From Tissierella pigra (GTDB taxonomy: Bacteria > Bacillota > Clostridia > Tissierellales > Tissierellaceae): DNA of 64,000 nt. Numbering within the stretch: position 1 is the first letter of the stretch; every line of letters starts with the position of its first letter. Below are positions 17,273 to 26,463 of this stretch, piece by piece. The position numbers were made by a program, and so were the translations under genes. The stretch lies in contig NZ_VUNQ01000016.1 in assembly GCF_009695605.1 (NCBI RefSeq), positions 1-64,000 on the forward strand, read 5' to 3'. The notes under the pieces were generated by a model. The model had not been told where the DNA came from and made no database searches. It worked only from the letters and a program-made list of their open reading frames with translations.

Positions 17273-18625
17273 CTAATTATTAGAATTGGCAGGTAAGTAA
17301 GGCCCTATTTTATATATATAATCTTTTTTTCTATAATGATCCGTGGTGATTTGTTTTTTAGACACCACTTTTCCGTTTTTCATAATAGTCTTATAGGTAT
17401 TAACTTTATATCCTGTTCTTCCTTTTTGTATATTTATCTTCTCACCTGGAGACAATTTTCCATCATATATTGTTTCAGTTTTAGGTTGTATAGTCTCTAC
17501 AATCTGTGGATTTATTTTTACTTGATAATTCTTAGTATTTATATCTCCATAAATATAAATATATATTTGATTTCCTGTTATTTTTGAATAAGTATATATT
17601 GGAAAATCAAAGTCATTTCTAAATTTCAAATCTAAATATCCATAGGAAACTGCTGCATCTTGACCATAAGGTACATACCTTGCTGGGATTGAATGGGGAC
17701 TTCTTTCTATAATCGTAAGGTCAGCTAATAATAATGCGTTATACATGGTAGTTGAAGTTTGACAAACTCCCCCACCAAGCCCTGGAGTTAACTCTCCCCC
17801 TATAATTACATTTGCTTCTTTATATCCAGACTCTTGAGTTCTTGGTCCAGTGGTATTATTATATGAAAATTCTTGTCCAGGTAAAATAAGTTTATTACTA
17901 ATTGCTTCAGCTGATAACCTAATATTTTCTATTCTTCCTTTACTACTTCCTTTAAAAGACGTGGAGTATTCCCCTATTACTCCATTTATTCTACTTAAAA
18001 ATTCTTTTGTAAGATTAGGCACTATATCTTTAACTGGAATCTCTATATCTTTTAATTCATATATATTTTTATCTATTAAAGTAACTAAATCTTCCAAAAC
18101 AACTTTTTTTCCAACTGTATGATCTGTAACTGTAATTTTTCCTTTATTAAAATTTATCTTAGCGTCTATAGGTTCTATATTTATTTCCCGGGAAATGTTT
18201 TTTGATATATTTTCTATCTTATCTTCACTATAAAAGGATTTAAGAGGAATATCCAGACCTGTCTTTAACTTTTTTATATCCCTTAATCTTTTGATAAAGT
18301 TTCCTTCTCTGCCTAAAGTAAAAGCATGACTAACAGCACTATCATATTCATAGGAAAATCCTATCTGCTTCAAATTTATTTTATATATTTTTCCACCATA
18401 TAACAAATTCATATATTTTTCTTGAATTTCAGCTTCTTTTGTTTTCTTTATAAACTCTAAGGCTTGTTCTTTTGTTTTGTTCTCTACACTATAACCATCT
18501 ATTTTTACACCTTTATAAATGGTGTTTATATTTAAAATGTTTTTGTAAACATAAATTCCTGCTCCTAAGATTGTAGCCACTAATATTATAGAAATAGATA
18601 ATAATATAATTATGGACTTTTTCAT
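17273..18625 (-). CDS. VanW family protein with peptidoglycan-binding and G5-like domains
   Basis: A 450-residue envelope protein. A single N-terminal membrane anchor (about 5-28) is followed by a putative peptidoglycan-binding (PG_binding_4) region (about 35-210). A VanW domain comes next, with GPRTQESGYKEA and GGGVCQTSTTMYNALL (around 285-300), and the C-terminal end has a G5-like stretch (TETIYDGKLSPGEKINIQ). These proteins sit outside the membrane and are tied to cell wall structure, although vanW itself has no clear enzymatic role. It stands alone, separated from nth by about 160 bases. Confidence 0.88.
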   Translation of the reverse strand: MKKSIIILLSISIILVATILGAGIYVYKNILNINTIYKGVKIDGYSVENKTKEQALEFIKKTKEAEIQEKYMNLLYGGKIYKINLKQIGFSYEYDSAVSHAFTLGREGNFIKRLRDIKKLKTGLDIPLKSFYSEDKIENISKNISREINIEPIDAKINFNKGKITVTDHTVGKKVVLEDLVTLIDKNIYELKDIEIPVKDIVPNLTKEFLSRINGVIGEYSTSFKGSSKGRIENIRLSAEAISNKLILPGQEFSYNNTTGPRTQESGYKEANVIIGGELTPGLGGGVCQTSTTMYNALLLADLTIIERSPHSIPARYVPYGQDAAVSYGYLDLKFRNDFDFPIYTYSKITGNQIYIYIYGDINTKNYQVKINPQIVETIQPKTETIYDGKLSPGEKINIQKGRTGYKVNTYKTIMKNGKVVSKKQITTDHYRKKDYIYKIGPYLPANSNN

Positions 18626-18781
18626 ATATTACCTCCGAATTATAATAATCAATTTTTACATAAATTTATTCTTATATATTATATTTATATGGCTTCAATG
18701 TTTATTACTCATAAATTGATTTATTATTATTCATTTTATTATTATCTAAGGTCTATCTATATATTCTAAACTAATATTCAT

Positions 18782-19432
18782 CTATTCTTGAACGTCCCTT
18801 TCATAATAAAAGCAATATTCCCTTATAGGGCATATATCACATAAAGGTTTTCTAGCTTTACAAATTCTTCTTCCATGAAAGATTAGTAAATGATGAGCCT
18901 TTGACCATATTTGTTTATCTATATTATCCATTAAATCCTTTTCTGTATCTAAAACATTTTTACTATCGGCTAATCCTATTCTATTAGCCACTCTAAAAAC
19001 ATGAGTATCTACGGCAATGCCTGGTATATCAAAGGCATTTGATAATACTACATTTGCAGTTTTTCTACCTACTCCTGGGAGTTTAGTCAATTCTTCCATA
19101 GTATCAGGTACTTGGCTATTATGATTTTCCATAAGTAATCTACAGGTTTCCAATATATTCTTTCCCTTAGTTTTATAAAATCCGCAGGATTTAATTCTTT
19201 TTCCTATTTCTTCTTCTGATAACTTTATATAATCCTCTGGTGTTTTAAGTTCTTGGAATAGTACGGATGTAGTCTTATTTACTTGAACATCTGTACATTG
19301 TGCTGAAAGTATAGTCGCTATTAATAGTTCAAATGGATTAGTATAGTTTAGCTCTGCCTTTGCATCTGGAAACCTTTCGTCTAGTTTTTCTAAAACTACT
19401 TTTATTTCTTCTTTTGATAACATCTTCTTCAT
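18782..19432 (-). CDS. nth: Endonuclease III
   Basis: A DNA glycosylase/AP lyase that removes oxidised pyrimidines in base excision repair. The 216 residues include the helix-hairpin-helix LPGVGRKTA with the catalytic Lys124, the catalytic Asp142 (AVDTHVFR) and the 4Fe-4S ligands Cys191, Cys198, Cys201 and Cys207 (C-x6-C-x2-C-x5-C). Everything expected of the family is present. It follows the DUF503 gene by 8 bases on the minus strand and is probably cotranscribed with it. Confidence 0.96.
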   Translation of the reverse strand: MKKMLSKEEIKVVLEKLDERFPDAKAELNYTNPFELLIATILSAQCTDVQVNKTTSVLFQELKTPEDYIKLSEEEIGKRIKSCGFYKTKGKNILETCRLLMENHNSQVPDTMEELTKLPGVGRKTANVVLSNAFDIPGIAVDTHVFRVANRIGLADSKNVLDTEKDLMDNIDKQIWSKAHHLLIFHGRRICKARKPLCDICPIREYCFYYERDVQE

Positions 19433-19440
19433 TTTATCAC

Positions 19441-19722
19441 CTACAATATTTCTATTTCATGCTCTACTATTTCTACCCTACCATCATCATCTATAAACTT
19501 AATTACATTTGATAAAATTTCGTTAGCATGATTAACATCATTTGTTACACAGGCAAATCCTATTATGGAAGATTGCCAACTATTATTTAAATCTACTTCT
19601 GCTATGGATATATTAAATCTTGATTGTAGTCTTCCCATTATGCTTTTAATTACTTGTCTCTTATCCTTTAGAGAATTAGATTCATATATTATTATCTTCA
19701 ATGAGCAAGAACCTATTATCAT
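19441..19722 (-). CDS. DUF503 (YlxP-like) family protein
   Basis: A 93-residue protein of the DUF503 family. The typical pattern is visible: an initial beta strand (MIIGSCSLKIIIYES), then NSLKDKRQVIKSIMGRLQ, RFNISIAEVD and SIIGFACVTND. Bacillus YlxP belongs here and is linked to ribosome function in translation operons, but the exact role is unsettled. It forms a two-gene unit with nth. Confidence 0.9.
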   Translation of the reverse strand: MIIGSCSLKIIIYESNSLKDKRQVIKSIMGRLQSRFNISIAEVDLNNSWQSSIIGFACVTNDVNHANEILSNVIKFIDDDGRVEIVEHEIEIL

Positions 19723-19753
19723 TTTATTATCTCCTAATCTATATTATTTTTAT

Positions 19754-19783
19754 GTAAAAGAAAAAGGGAGAATTATTCTCCCC
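19754..19783 (-). terminator. Terminator of kbl
   Basis: A 7-bp stem GGGAGAA/TTCTCCC at 19766-19782 with a 3-base loop, then TTTTTCTTTT on the minus strand. It directly follows the kbl stop codon. Confidence 0.85.
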
Positions 19784-19787
19784 TTAA

Positions 19788-20978
19788 TTATTTTAATATA
19801 TTCATTTCTTTTCCTACTTTTTCAAACACTTCAACTGCTCTATCTAGTTGTTCTTTTGTATGAGCTGCAGTTACCATACATCTAACTCTTCCTGTTCCTT
19901 TTGGAACTGTTGGGAATACAATACCTGATACGAAAACCCCATTTTCTAGTAATTTTCTACTGAATTCCATAGTCTTTGCTTCGTCTCCTATAATTACTGG
20001 AGTAATTGGAGTCTCACTATGTCCTGTATTAAATCCTAAGCTGCCAATTTTTTCTTTCCAATATCTTGCATTTTCCCAAAGTTTATCTGTATATTCTGTT
20101 GATTCCATTAACATAGTTACTGCTTCTGTAACAGCTCCAACAACTGCTGGTGGTAATGATGTACTGAATAGTACTGGTCTTGCTCTATGGCTTAACCAAT
20201 CATACATAGTTTGTGAACCTGATACATATCCACCCATTACTCCGATTCCTTTTGAAAGACATCCCATTGAGAAATCTACTCTACCATGTAATCCAAAATG
20301 GTCTATAGTACCTCTTCCGCTTTCACCTAATACTCCAGAACCATGAGAATCATCTACATATGTCATAGCTTCATATTTTTCCGCTAATTCTACTATTTCA
20401 GGAAGTTTAGCTATGTCTCCATCCATACTGAAAACACCATCAGTAATGATTAAGATATTTTTATAGTTTTTTCTTGACTCTTTCAAAACTTCTTCTAAAC
20501 TGTCCATATCAGAGTGTTTGAAAACAGTTTTTGAAGCTTTTGATAATCTACAACCGTCTATTATTGAAGCATGATTTAATTCGTCAGATATTATAATATC
20601 TCCTGGTTCAGTTATAGCTTGAATAGTACCAGCATTACAATTAAAAGCTGATTGATATAAAAATGCAGCTTCATCTTTTTTAAATTTAGCTAAAAGCTTC
20701 TCTAAATCTTCATGAATATCCATATTTCCTATTATAGTTCTAACAGCTCCTGAACCTGCACCATACTTTTCTATTGCTGCAATAGCTGCCTTTTTTATTC
20801 TATCATTATTAGCGAATCCAAGGTAGTTATTTGATGATAAGTTTATAACTTTTTTTCCGTTTAGTATTACTTCTGCCTCACTTGCTGTTTCCATCACTGG
20901 CAACGTTCTATATACTCCATCCTTCTTCAGTTCTTCTATCTTTTCCTTTAAATAACTTAATTCATGAATATTAGACAT
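19788..20978 (-). CDS. kbl: Glycine C-acetyltransferase
   Basis: A PLP enzyme of the alpha-oxoamine synthase family. It joins glycine with acetyl-CoA to give 2-amino-3-ketobutyrate, or runs in the threonine-degrading direction. The 396 residues have the family motifs: [55 protein letters not shown] and the PLP lysine Lys243 in [10 protein letters not shown]. The closely related 8-amino-7-oxononanoate synthase (bioF) is the main alternative, but the sequence looks more like kbl and no biotin genes are nearby. No threonine dehydrogenase gene is next to it. Confidence 0.85.
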   Translation of the reverse strand: MSNIHELSYLKEKIEELKKDGVYRTLPVMETASEAEVILNGKKVINLSSNNYLGFANNDRIKKAAIAAIEKYGAGSGAVRTIIGNMDIHEDLEKLLAKFKKDEAAFLYQSAFNCNAGTIQAITEPGDIIISDELNHASIIDGCRLSKASKTVFKHSDMDSLEEVLKESRKNYKNILIITDGVFSMDGDIAKLPEIVELAEKYEAMTYVDDSHGSGVLGESGRGTIDHFGLHGRVDFSMGCLSKGIGVMGGYVSGSQTMYDWLSHRARPVLFSTSLPPAVVGAVTEAVTMLMESTEYTDKLWENARYWKEKIGSLGFNTGHSETPITPVIIGDEAKTMEFSRKLLENGVFVSGIVFPTVPKGTGRVRCMVTAAHTKEQLDRAVEVFEKVGKEMNILK

Positions 20979-21037
20979 AGTATAACCTCCTTAAATTTCT
21001 TCTTTCGAGATATATTATAACACATCTTTTATATTTA

Positions 21038-22075
21038 TTAAATCGATTTTTGACTGATTGTTAAAAAAATATTTACTATGGCCCATTCTGAATATTCTCT
21101 TATTTCAGGGCTTTCATCCTTTAACAAATTTACTAACAATTGAATATTCTCTGTTCTTTTCATATTGCCTAAAGCTATTATGGCATTTCTTTTTAATATA
21201 GACTTCCCTCGCCAGCTTCCTGCCATAGTTCCATATTTCCTTTTAAATTCTTTATTGGATATGGTAAGTAATTCTTCTAGATTCATATAACCCTTAGTCA
21301 GTATCGGAATAAACTCTTCATGATTGGATTTTTTTATACCTTTGTTCTTTGGACAAACTAATTGACAGGTGTCACATCCATATATTTTCATCCCCATCTT
21401 TTCCCTCAAAGTTATAGGTATATTACTCTTTGTTTGAGTTAAATATGATATACATCTTTTAGGATTTAGCTTGTATGGTTCTTCTAAAGCACCTGTAGGA
21501 CAAGCATTGATACATAAATTACAATCACCACATTCAGATTCTGCCTCTTTACTTATATCTAAATTTAAATTAGTTAATATATATCCTAAAAATATAAAAG
21601 AACCGTATTCTTTATTTATTATGGAACAGTTTTTACCATAATATCCAATACCAGATTTTCTACCTAGCTCTCTATCTATTAAAGGCCCTGTATCTACAAA
21701 ATATTTATACTGGAAGTCTATTTTCTTTTTTATTTCTTCAACAAGACTTTCTATCTTTTTCCTTAAAACTAAGTGATAGTCAATTCCCCAACTTGATTTT
21801 GATAATTTTCCTCTTAACAGATAATCTGGTTTTTCATCATAATCTATATTATAGGATAGTCCAAGAACTATTATTGATTTGCAATTATCCATAGTAAGTC
21901 TCGGGTCTATTCTTTTATTTATATCTTTTTCCTCAAATTCAGTCTTTACATTATTTTTTTCCCTATACAGTAGATACTCTTCTAAATTATATAAGGGCAA
22001 TGAATCTGTAAATCCACAAATATCTATATTTAGCTCTTTAGATTTTTCTAATATATATTGGTTTAGTTCTCCCAT
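21038..22075 (-). CDS. queG: Epoxyqueuosine reductase
   Basis: QueG makes the last step of queuosine tRNA modification, a cobalamin-dependent reduction of epoxyqueuosine. The protein has 345 residues. Its N-terminal cobalamin-binding region includes the motifs GLSYNIDYDE and FVDTGPLIDRE, then two 4Fe-4S clusters (CGDCNLCINACPTGAL and YGCDTCQLVCPKN), then a C-terminal HEAT-like segment (KRNAIIALGNM). It overlaps the end of nfo by 13 bases and is translated with it. Confidence 0.93.
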   Translation of the reverse strand: MGELNQYILEKSKELNIDICGFTDSLPLYNLEEYLLYREKNNVKTEFEEKDINKRIDPRLTMDNCKSIIVLGLSYNIDYDEKPDYLLRGKLSKSSWGIDYHLVLRKKIESLVEEIKKKIDFQYKYFVDTGPLIDRELGRKSGIGYYGKNCSIINKEYGSFIFLGYILTNLNLDISKEAESECGDCNLCINACPTGALEEPYKLNPKRCISYLTQTKSNIPITLREKMGMKIYGCDTCQLVCPKNKGIKKSNHEEFIPILTKGYMNLEELLTISNKEFKRKYGTMAGSWRGKSILKRNAIIALGNMKRTENIQLLVNLLKDESPEIREYSEWAIVNIFLTISQKSI

Positions 22076-22902
22076 TTATATTCCCTTCTAAGAATTTCAA
22101 TTTCTTTCTTATATCCATCTAATTCATTTGGGGTTTCTAAATTAAAGGGTAAATCTTTTAATAATGGATGATTTATAACATTTATTATAGTATCAGAACC
22201 TATGGTGCCTTCTCCTATAACCTCATGTCTATCCTTATTAGAAGCAAATTCTACTTTACTATCATTTAGATGTACTGCCTTAATTCTATCTATACCAATT
22301 ATATTATCTATTTCTTGAAGCACTCCATCTAAGTTATTAACTATATCATATCCAGCAGAATATAAATGACAGGTATCTATACATATGCCAAGGTTTTTAT
22401 TGTATTTTACACCATCTATTATGGATTTAAGCTCTTCCATATTTCTGCCTATTTCTGTTCCCTTACCTGACATTCCTTCTAATAAAATCACTGTATTATT
22501 GTCCTCACTTATGACATTATTTAAGGCATCTACTATAATTTCTACACCTTTTTCACTGCCCTGCCCCACATGAGAACCTGGATGGAATACATAATAAGTG
22601 TTTGGAATTATTCTTAGCCTTTCCAAATCATCCTTTAAAATCATATTTGCAAATTCCCTAGTTTCTTCCTTATTTGAGGAAAGATTCATAGTATATGCTC
22701 CATGAGCAAAAAGTGGTGCAAATTTATATTCATTCATCAACTCTTTAAGTTTATTTATATCTTTTATATCAATTTCTTTTGCCTTCCCCCCTCTAGGGTT
22801 TCTAGTAAAGAATTGAAATGTATTAGCTCCTATGGATACTGCCTCTAATGCTGCATTATAATATCCCTTTGAAATGGATAAATGACAGCCAATATTTAAC
22901 AT
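22063..22902 (-). CDS. nfo: Endonuclease IV
   Basis: This AP endonuclease cuts abasic sites in base excision repair. The 279-residue TIM-barrel protein has the AP endonuclease family 2 metal motifs: FHPGSHVG, LLEGMSGKGTEIG, GICIDTCHLYSAGYD, VHLNDSK and a C-terminal NLETPNE. A strong GGGTGAT site precedes the ATG at 22902. It is the first gene of a pair with queG and is divergent from rodA. Confidence 0.95.
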   Translation of the reverse strand: MLNIGCHLSISKGYYNAALEAVSIGANTFQFFTRNPRGGKAKEIDIKDINKLKELMNEYKFAPLFAHGAYTMNLSSNKEETREFANMILKDDLERLRIIPNTYYVFHPGSHVGQGSEKGVEIIVDALNNVISEDNNTVILLEGMSGKGTEIGRNMEELKSIIDGVKYNKNLGICIDTCHLYSAGYDIVNNLDGVLQEIDNIIGIDRIKAVHLNDSKVEFASNKDRHEVIGEGTIGSDTIINVINHPLLKDLPFNLETPNELDGYKKEIEILRREYKWEN

Positions 22903-22961
22903 ATCTTATCACCCTTTCTTTATATATAATACCACATTGTCATTTATTTTTAACTACTTCA

Positions 22962-22983
22962 ATAGATTAAAATATGTTATAAT
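22962..22983 (+). promoter_or_regulatory. Likely promoter of rodA
   Basis: A TATAAT box at 22978-22983 lies 16 bases after a weak ACTTCA -35, some 30 bases upstream of the rodA start. It is in the short divergent gap between nfo and rodA. Confidence 0.4.
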
Positions 22984-23014
22984 ATTCATTAGTGTTGAGA
23001 AAGGGAGAAATATT

Positions 23015-24121
23015 ATGTTTAATTTAAAGAAAAAAGCCTACAAAAATTTTGATTATACCTTATTTTTCACTATGCTATTACTTTGTGCTTATGGTCTGCT
23101 TATGATAATGAGTGCTACTTTAAGTCACGAAACTATGAGTAATGTCAAAACTCAAGGAATAGCTACAATTTTAGGGCTAGTTGTAATTGCTATACTTGTT
23201 CTACTTGATTATGAATTTCTAGGAAAACTTTATATACCTATTTATGTAATATGTAATCTACTTCTTGTGGCTGTTCTTATATTTGGAATTGGAGAAGATC
23301 AATGGGGTGCAAGGTCTTGGCTGAAAATTGGACCTGTTAGGTTTCAACCAGCAGAGTTTGTAAAAATTGGTTTAATTATATCCCTAGCTAAATTTATAGA
23401 TAATCATAAAGATAGTATAAATGAACCTTTTATATTGTTAAAGATATTGGGCTTTGCCTTTTTTCCAGTAGTTCTTATTCTTATGCAGCCTGATGCTGGT
23501 ACTGCAATGGTATTTATATTTTTTATAGCTGCTATGTTGTTTATTGCTGGAGTGAAATGGCGGTATATTGGCTATGCAATATCTTTAGGGCTTTTAAGTC
23601 TTCCTGTTCTATGGTTTAAGCTAGATCAATATCAGAAGGATCGTATATTTAACTTTATAGATCCTGAAAGAGATCTACCTAATTCTGGATATCAAGCTAT
23701 GCAGGGTAGAGTTGCCATTGGTTCAGGGAAAATCTTTGGCAGAGGATTATTTCAAGGAGTATATACTCAATTTAATTATATCCCTGAAAAACAAACTGAC
23801 TATATATTTGCTGTAATTGTAGAAGAACTGGGATTTATGGGGGGTTTTGGACTAATTATCCTATATTTTATACTACTTAATAGATTTATTGCAATATCTA
23901 GAAAATCTAAGGATTTATTTGGTTCATTAATGATAATCGGATTTGCTGCAATGTTTCTTTTCCATATATGGGAAAATATAGGCATGACCATTGGGCTTAT
24001 GCCAATAACAGGTATTCCCCTTCCTTTTATGAGCTATGGAGGAACTTTCCAGCTATCTAATATGATTTGTATAGGTATAGTTTTAAGTATAAGTGTTCAT
24101 AGAGAAGAATTAACTTTTTAA
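23015..24121 (+). CDS. rodA: RodA/FtsW-type peptidoglycan polymerase
   Basis: A SEDS-family glycan polymerase that works with a class B penicillin-binding protein in rod-shaped wall growth. It has about ten membrane helices, and the family signatures are present: LMIMSATLSHET, ARSWLKIGPVRFQPAEFVKI, QPDAGTAMVF, GRGLFQGVYTQFNYIPEKQTD (split here: GRGLFQGVYT, YIPEKQTDYIF) and ITGIPLPFMSYGG. The ATG at 23015 with AAGGGAG is preferred to the upstream one at 22937, giving 368 residues, the usual length. The gene stands alone on the plus strand; no mreBCD genes are nearby. Confidence 0.9.
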   Translation: MFNLKKKAYKNFDYTLFFTMLLLCAYGLLMIMSATLSHETMSNVKTQGIATILGLVVIAILVLLDYEFLGKLYIPIYVICNLLLVAVLIFGIGEDQWGARSWLKIGPVRFQPAEFVKIGLIISLAKFIDNHKDSINEPFILLKILGFAFFPVVLILMQPDAGTAMVFIFFIAAMLFIAGVKWRYIGYAISLGLLSLPVLWFKLDQYQKDRIFNFIDPERDLPNSGYQAMQGRVAIGSGKIFGRGLFQGVYTQFNYIPEKQTDYIFAVIVEELGFMGGFGLIILYFILLNRFIAISRKSKDLFGSLMIIGFAAMFLFHIWENIGMTIGLMPITGIPLPFMSYGGTFQLSNMICIGIVLSISVHREELTF

Positions 24122-24149
24122 TTCCTCTCTATTTTTTTATTTTAGTACC

Positions 24150-24178
24150 TTGTAATGAAAGGTAGCATATGATATAGT
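24150..24178 (+). promoter_or_regulatory. Promoter of the PadR operon
   Basis: TTGTAA at 24150-24155 and TATAGT at 24173-24178 are 17 bases apart, a near-ideal sigma-A promoter 30 bases upstream of the PadR regulator start. The regulator probably binds here too, since most PadR genes are self-regulated. Confidence 0.6.
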
Positions 24179-24208
24179 GTAGTTAAGAAAATAAAAGGAG
24201 ATATGCCA

Positions 24209-24526
24209 ATGAACATTCAATTTAAAAAAGGTGTATTAGAGCTTTGTGTTCTTTCCTTATTAGAGAAAAAGGATTTTTATGGCTATGAACTAGTAGAACA
24301 TATCTCTCAATATATAGATATTTCAGAGGGAACCATCTATCCTCTACTAAGGAAATTTAGAACTGAAGGCTATGTCACAAATTACCTAGAAGAATCTCAA
24401 GAAGGACCTCCGAGAAAATACTATAAATTAACTGAAAGGGGTATGGAAGTTCTTGAAGAATTAGTCATTGAATGGGAAAGTTTTATTGACGGGGTAAATA
24501 ATATATTAAGGGGTGATTTATCATGA
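24209..24526 (+). CDS. PadR family transcriptional regulator
   Basis: A 105-residue winged-helix repressor of the short PadR-s2 group: [27 protein letters not shown], split as [12 protein letters not shown] and [11 protein letters not shown], then [16 protein letters not shown] (recognition helix and wing) and [13 protein letters not shown]. The ATG at 24209 is chosen because the GGAG site is only 2 bases from the upstream ATG at 24203. It overlaps the next gene by 4 bases (ATGA). This PadR-HAAS-DUF4097 order is a widespread envelope-stress unit in Firmicutes. Confidence 0.92.
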   Translation: MNIQFKKGVLELCVLSLLEKKDFYGYELVEHISQYIDISEGTIYPLLRKFRTEGYVTNYLEESQEGPPRKYYKLTERGMEVLEELVIEWESFIDGVNNILRGDLS

Positions 24527-25116
24527 ATAAACAAGAATACTTAGATAGACTAATGTACTATCTTCAAGGATTACCTATATCTGAGCTAGAAGATATTTTT
24601 TCAGACTATGAAGAACACTTTCGTATGGGTATTTCAAAAGGCAAATCGGAAGAAGAAATATCAAAAGAACTAGGAGACCCTATGGAAGTTGCCAATAATT
24701 ACAAAACAATATATGGCTATAATGATACCCAAAATATGGATAATACAAATTATTCCAGTAATGATACAAAAAGACTACTGGTTACCATAGGACTAATAGC
24801 CTTTAATATAATAATAGTAGCAGGACCTTATTTAGGTTTAGCAGGTGTCCTTCTTAGTTTTTATGGAGTTGGTATCAGTATTATAGTAAGTGGATTTGTA
24901 GTTTTATTTGGTTTTCCAATTAGTATTTTTACTCCAATACCTACACCTCATATTCTTACTTCCATAGCTTTTGGTATAGGATTACTTGCATTAGGTACAT
25001 TGGGAATTATACTATCTGTATATTTAACGAAACTATTATATCAACTTACAATTAAATATATTAAATGGAATTTAGAACTAATCAATAAGTTGGGAGGTTT
25101 AGAAAATGAATACTAA
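24523..25116 (+). CDS. DUF1700 (HAAS-domain) membrane protein
   Basis: The first 65 residues form a HAAS domain ([46 protein letters not shown] in two parts), a helical module typical of partners of PadR regulators. Four or so membrane helices follow (about 82-185). The family probably holds or senses something for the regulator at the membrane. It overlaps the PadR gene by 4 bases and the DUF4097 gene by 11 bases, so the three are translationally coupled. Confidence 0.85.
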   Translation: MNKQEYLDRLMYYLQGLPISELEDIFSDYEEHFRMGISKGKSEEEISKELGDPMEVANNYKTIYGYNDTQNMDNTNYSSNDTKRLLVTIGLIAFNIIIVAGPYLGLAGVLLSFYGVGISIIVSGFVVLFGFPISIFTPIPTPHILTSIAFGIGLLALGTLGIILSVYLTKLLYQLTIKYIKWNLELINKLGGLENEY

Positions 25117-26440
25117 AAAAGTTGTTTCAATTTTAGCAGTAGTTGTTTTAGTTGCTTTTGGAGTAGGCATATTATCTTTAAGATATAATGACAATTATAA
25201 GTTTATAGGCTCTAATTCTATTAACTGGGTCAATGTTAGATCTAATGATGAAATAGTAAAAATAGATGAAGATGGAATACAAGTTAAAGATGGGGATGAT
25301 CAAGTTTCCATTGGTTGGAACGGCATTAAAGTCAACGATGGAAAGAATGGTGTTTCTATTGGTTGGGATGGAGTCAAAGTTAAGGATGGAGATGAACAGG
25401 TTTCTATTGGCTTAAATGGTGTTAATATTAAGGAAAAAAACAAATCATTTTTTAGTAACTGGAACTGGTTCGGTATAAATTCCAGAAATTTAAAATGGGA
25501 AACTATCGATGAAGAAACTCAAGCTGAAATAACTGGAATAGATACTATAATAGTTTCTCCTGATTTTATTGATGTTAAGATAACTTCTGAGGAAAGAGAT
25601 GATGTTGGTATTCATTATTATGGTAAAATGAAAACCAATATAGTACCAACTTTAAATGTAGACAAAACGTCTAATAGTTTAGATATTAAACTTAAAACAA
25701 ATAGGAATAATTATTCTGTAGTAACTTCTGATGTTATTTTAGAAATTTTTGTACCGAAATCTTATAATGGTAACTTTCATGTCACTGCTACTTCTGGAGA
25801 TATTTATATGAAAGGTTTAGCTGGAAAAAACTTCAACATTTCCTCTAATTCTGGCGAACAGCATCTGGAAAATCTTGAAGGCAATAAATTAACTTTAACT
25901 GCTACTTCTGGAGACATTACATTAAAAAATTCCATAGGTGAAGTTGAATCTAAATCTAGTTCTGGCGAACAAAGATTTGAAAATGTTGAGGGTCAAAAAC
26001 TAGACTTATCAGCTAGTTCTGGAGATATAGAATTAAAAAATTGTGTAGGCGAGATTAAAGTGTCTACTAATTCTGGTGAACAAAGGTATAAAAATGTTGA
26101 AGGCAAAAAATTAGACTTATCATCTACTTCTGGAGATATAGAGTTAGAAGATTGTATAGGTGAACTTAAAATATCTACTAACTCTGGTCATATTTCTTTA
26201 GATAATGAAAAGTCAAAAGAAAATATGAAATTATCCACTAGTTCTGGTGATATATCTATTAGTTTAGGTGATAATCCTAGTTACACTATCCAAGGCACTA
26301 CTTCTTCAGGTGATTTTATTACATTTGGAAATATCAATATACAAGAAAACGATAAAGGCAGATTTAGAGCTACAATAGGTTCAGGGGAAAAATCTATTGA
26401 TATTAGTACTTCATCTGGAAATGTTAGATTTAGTAAATAA
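25106..26440 (+). CDS. DUF4097 beta-strand repeat protein
   Basis: A 444-residue envelope protein with an N-terminal membrane anchor (about 5-22). Two repeat systems follow. The first, at about 55-115, has three to four copies of an approximately 21-residue unit built on DGDDQVSIGWNGIKV. The second, at about 225-440, is a beta-solenoid of about 40-residue units alternating SGDI and SGEQ (TSGDIELK, SSGEQRFENVEG), the hallmark of DUF4097. The DNA repeats are similar enough to allow copy-number change. It belongs to the PadR-HAAS operon, and related LiaG/YvlB-type proteins take part in envelope stress responses. Confidence 0.88.
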   Translation: MNTKKVVSILAVVVLVAFGVGILSLRYNDNYKFIGSNSINWVNVRSNDEIVKIDEDGIQVKDGDDQVSIGWNGIKVNDGKNGVSIGWDGVKVKDGDEQVSIGLNGVNIKEKNKSFFSNWNWFGINSRNLKWETIDEETQAEITGIDTIIVSPDFIDVKITSEERDDVGIHYYGKMKTNIVPTLNVDKTSNSLDIKLKTNRNNYSVVTSDVILEIFVPKSYNGNFHVTATSGDIYMKGLAGKNFNISSNSGEQHLENLEGNKLTLTATSGDITLKNSIGEVESKSSSGEQRFENVEGQKLDLSASSGDIELKNCVGEIKVSTNSGEQRYKNVEGKKLDLSSTSGDIELEDCIGELKISTNSGHISLDNEKSKENMKLSTSSGDISISLGDNPSYTIQGTTSSGDFITFGNINIQENDKGRFRATIGSGEKSIDISTSSGNVRFSK

Positions 26441-26463
26441 CTATTAGTTATGGAGGGGTTAAG

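Noticed and set aside
22937-23014. N-terminal extension of rodA from ATG 22937
   Set aside because: It would run through the promoter region, and the ATG at 23015 has a proper ribosome binding site and family-typical length.
25780-26200. Periodic DNA repeats resembling a repeat array
   Set aside because: They are in-frame codon repeats of a DUF4097 beta-solenoid, not an array.
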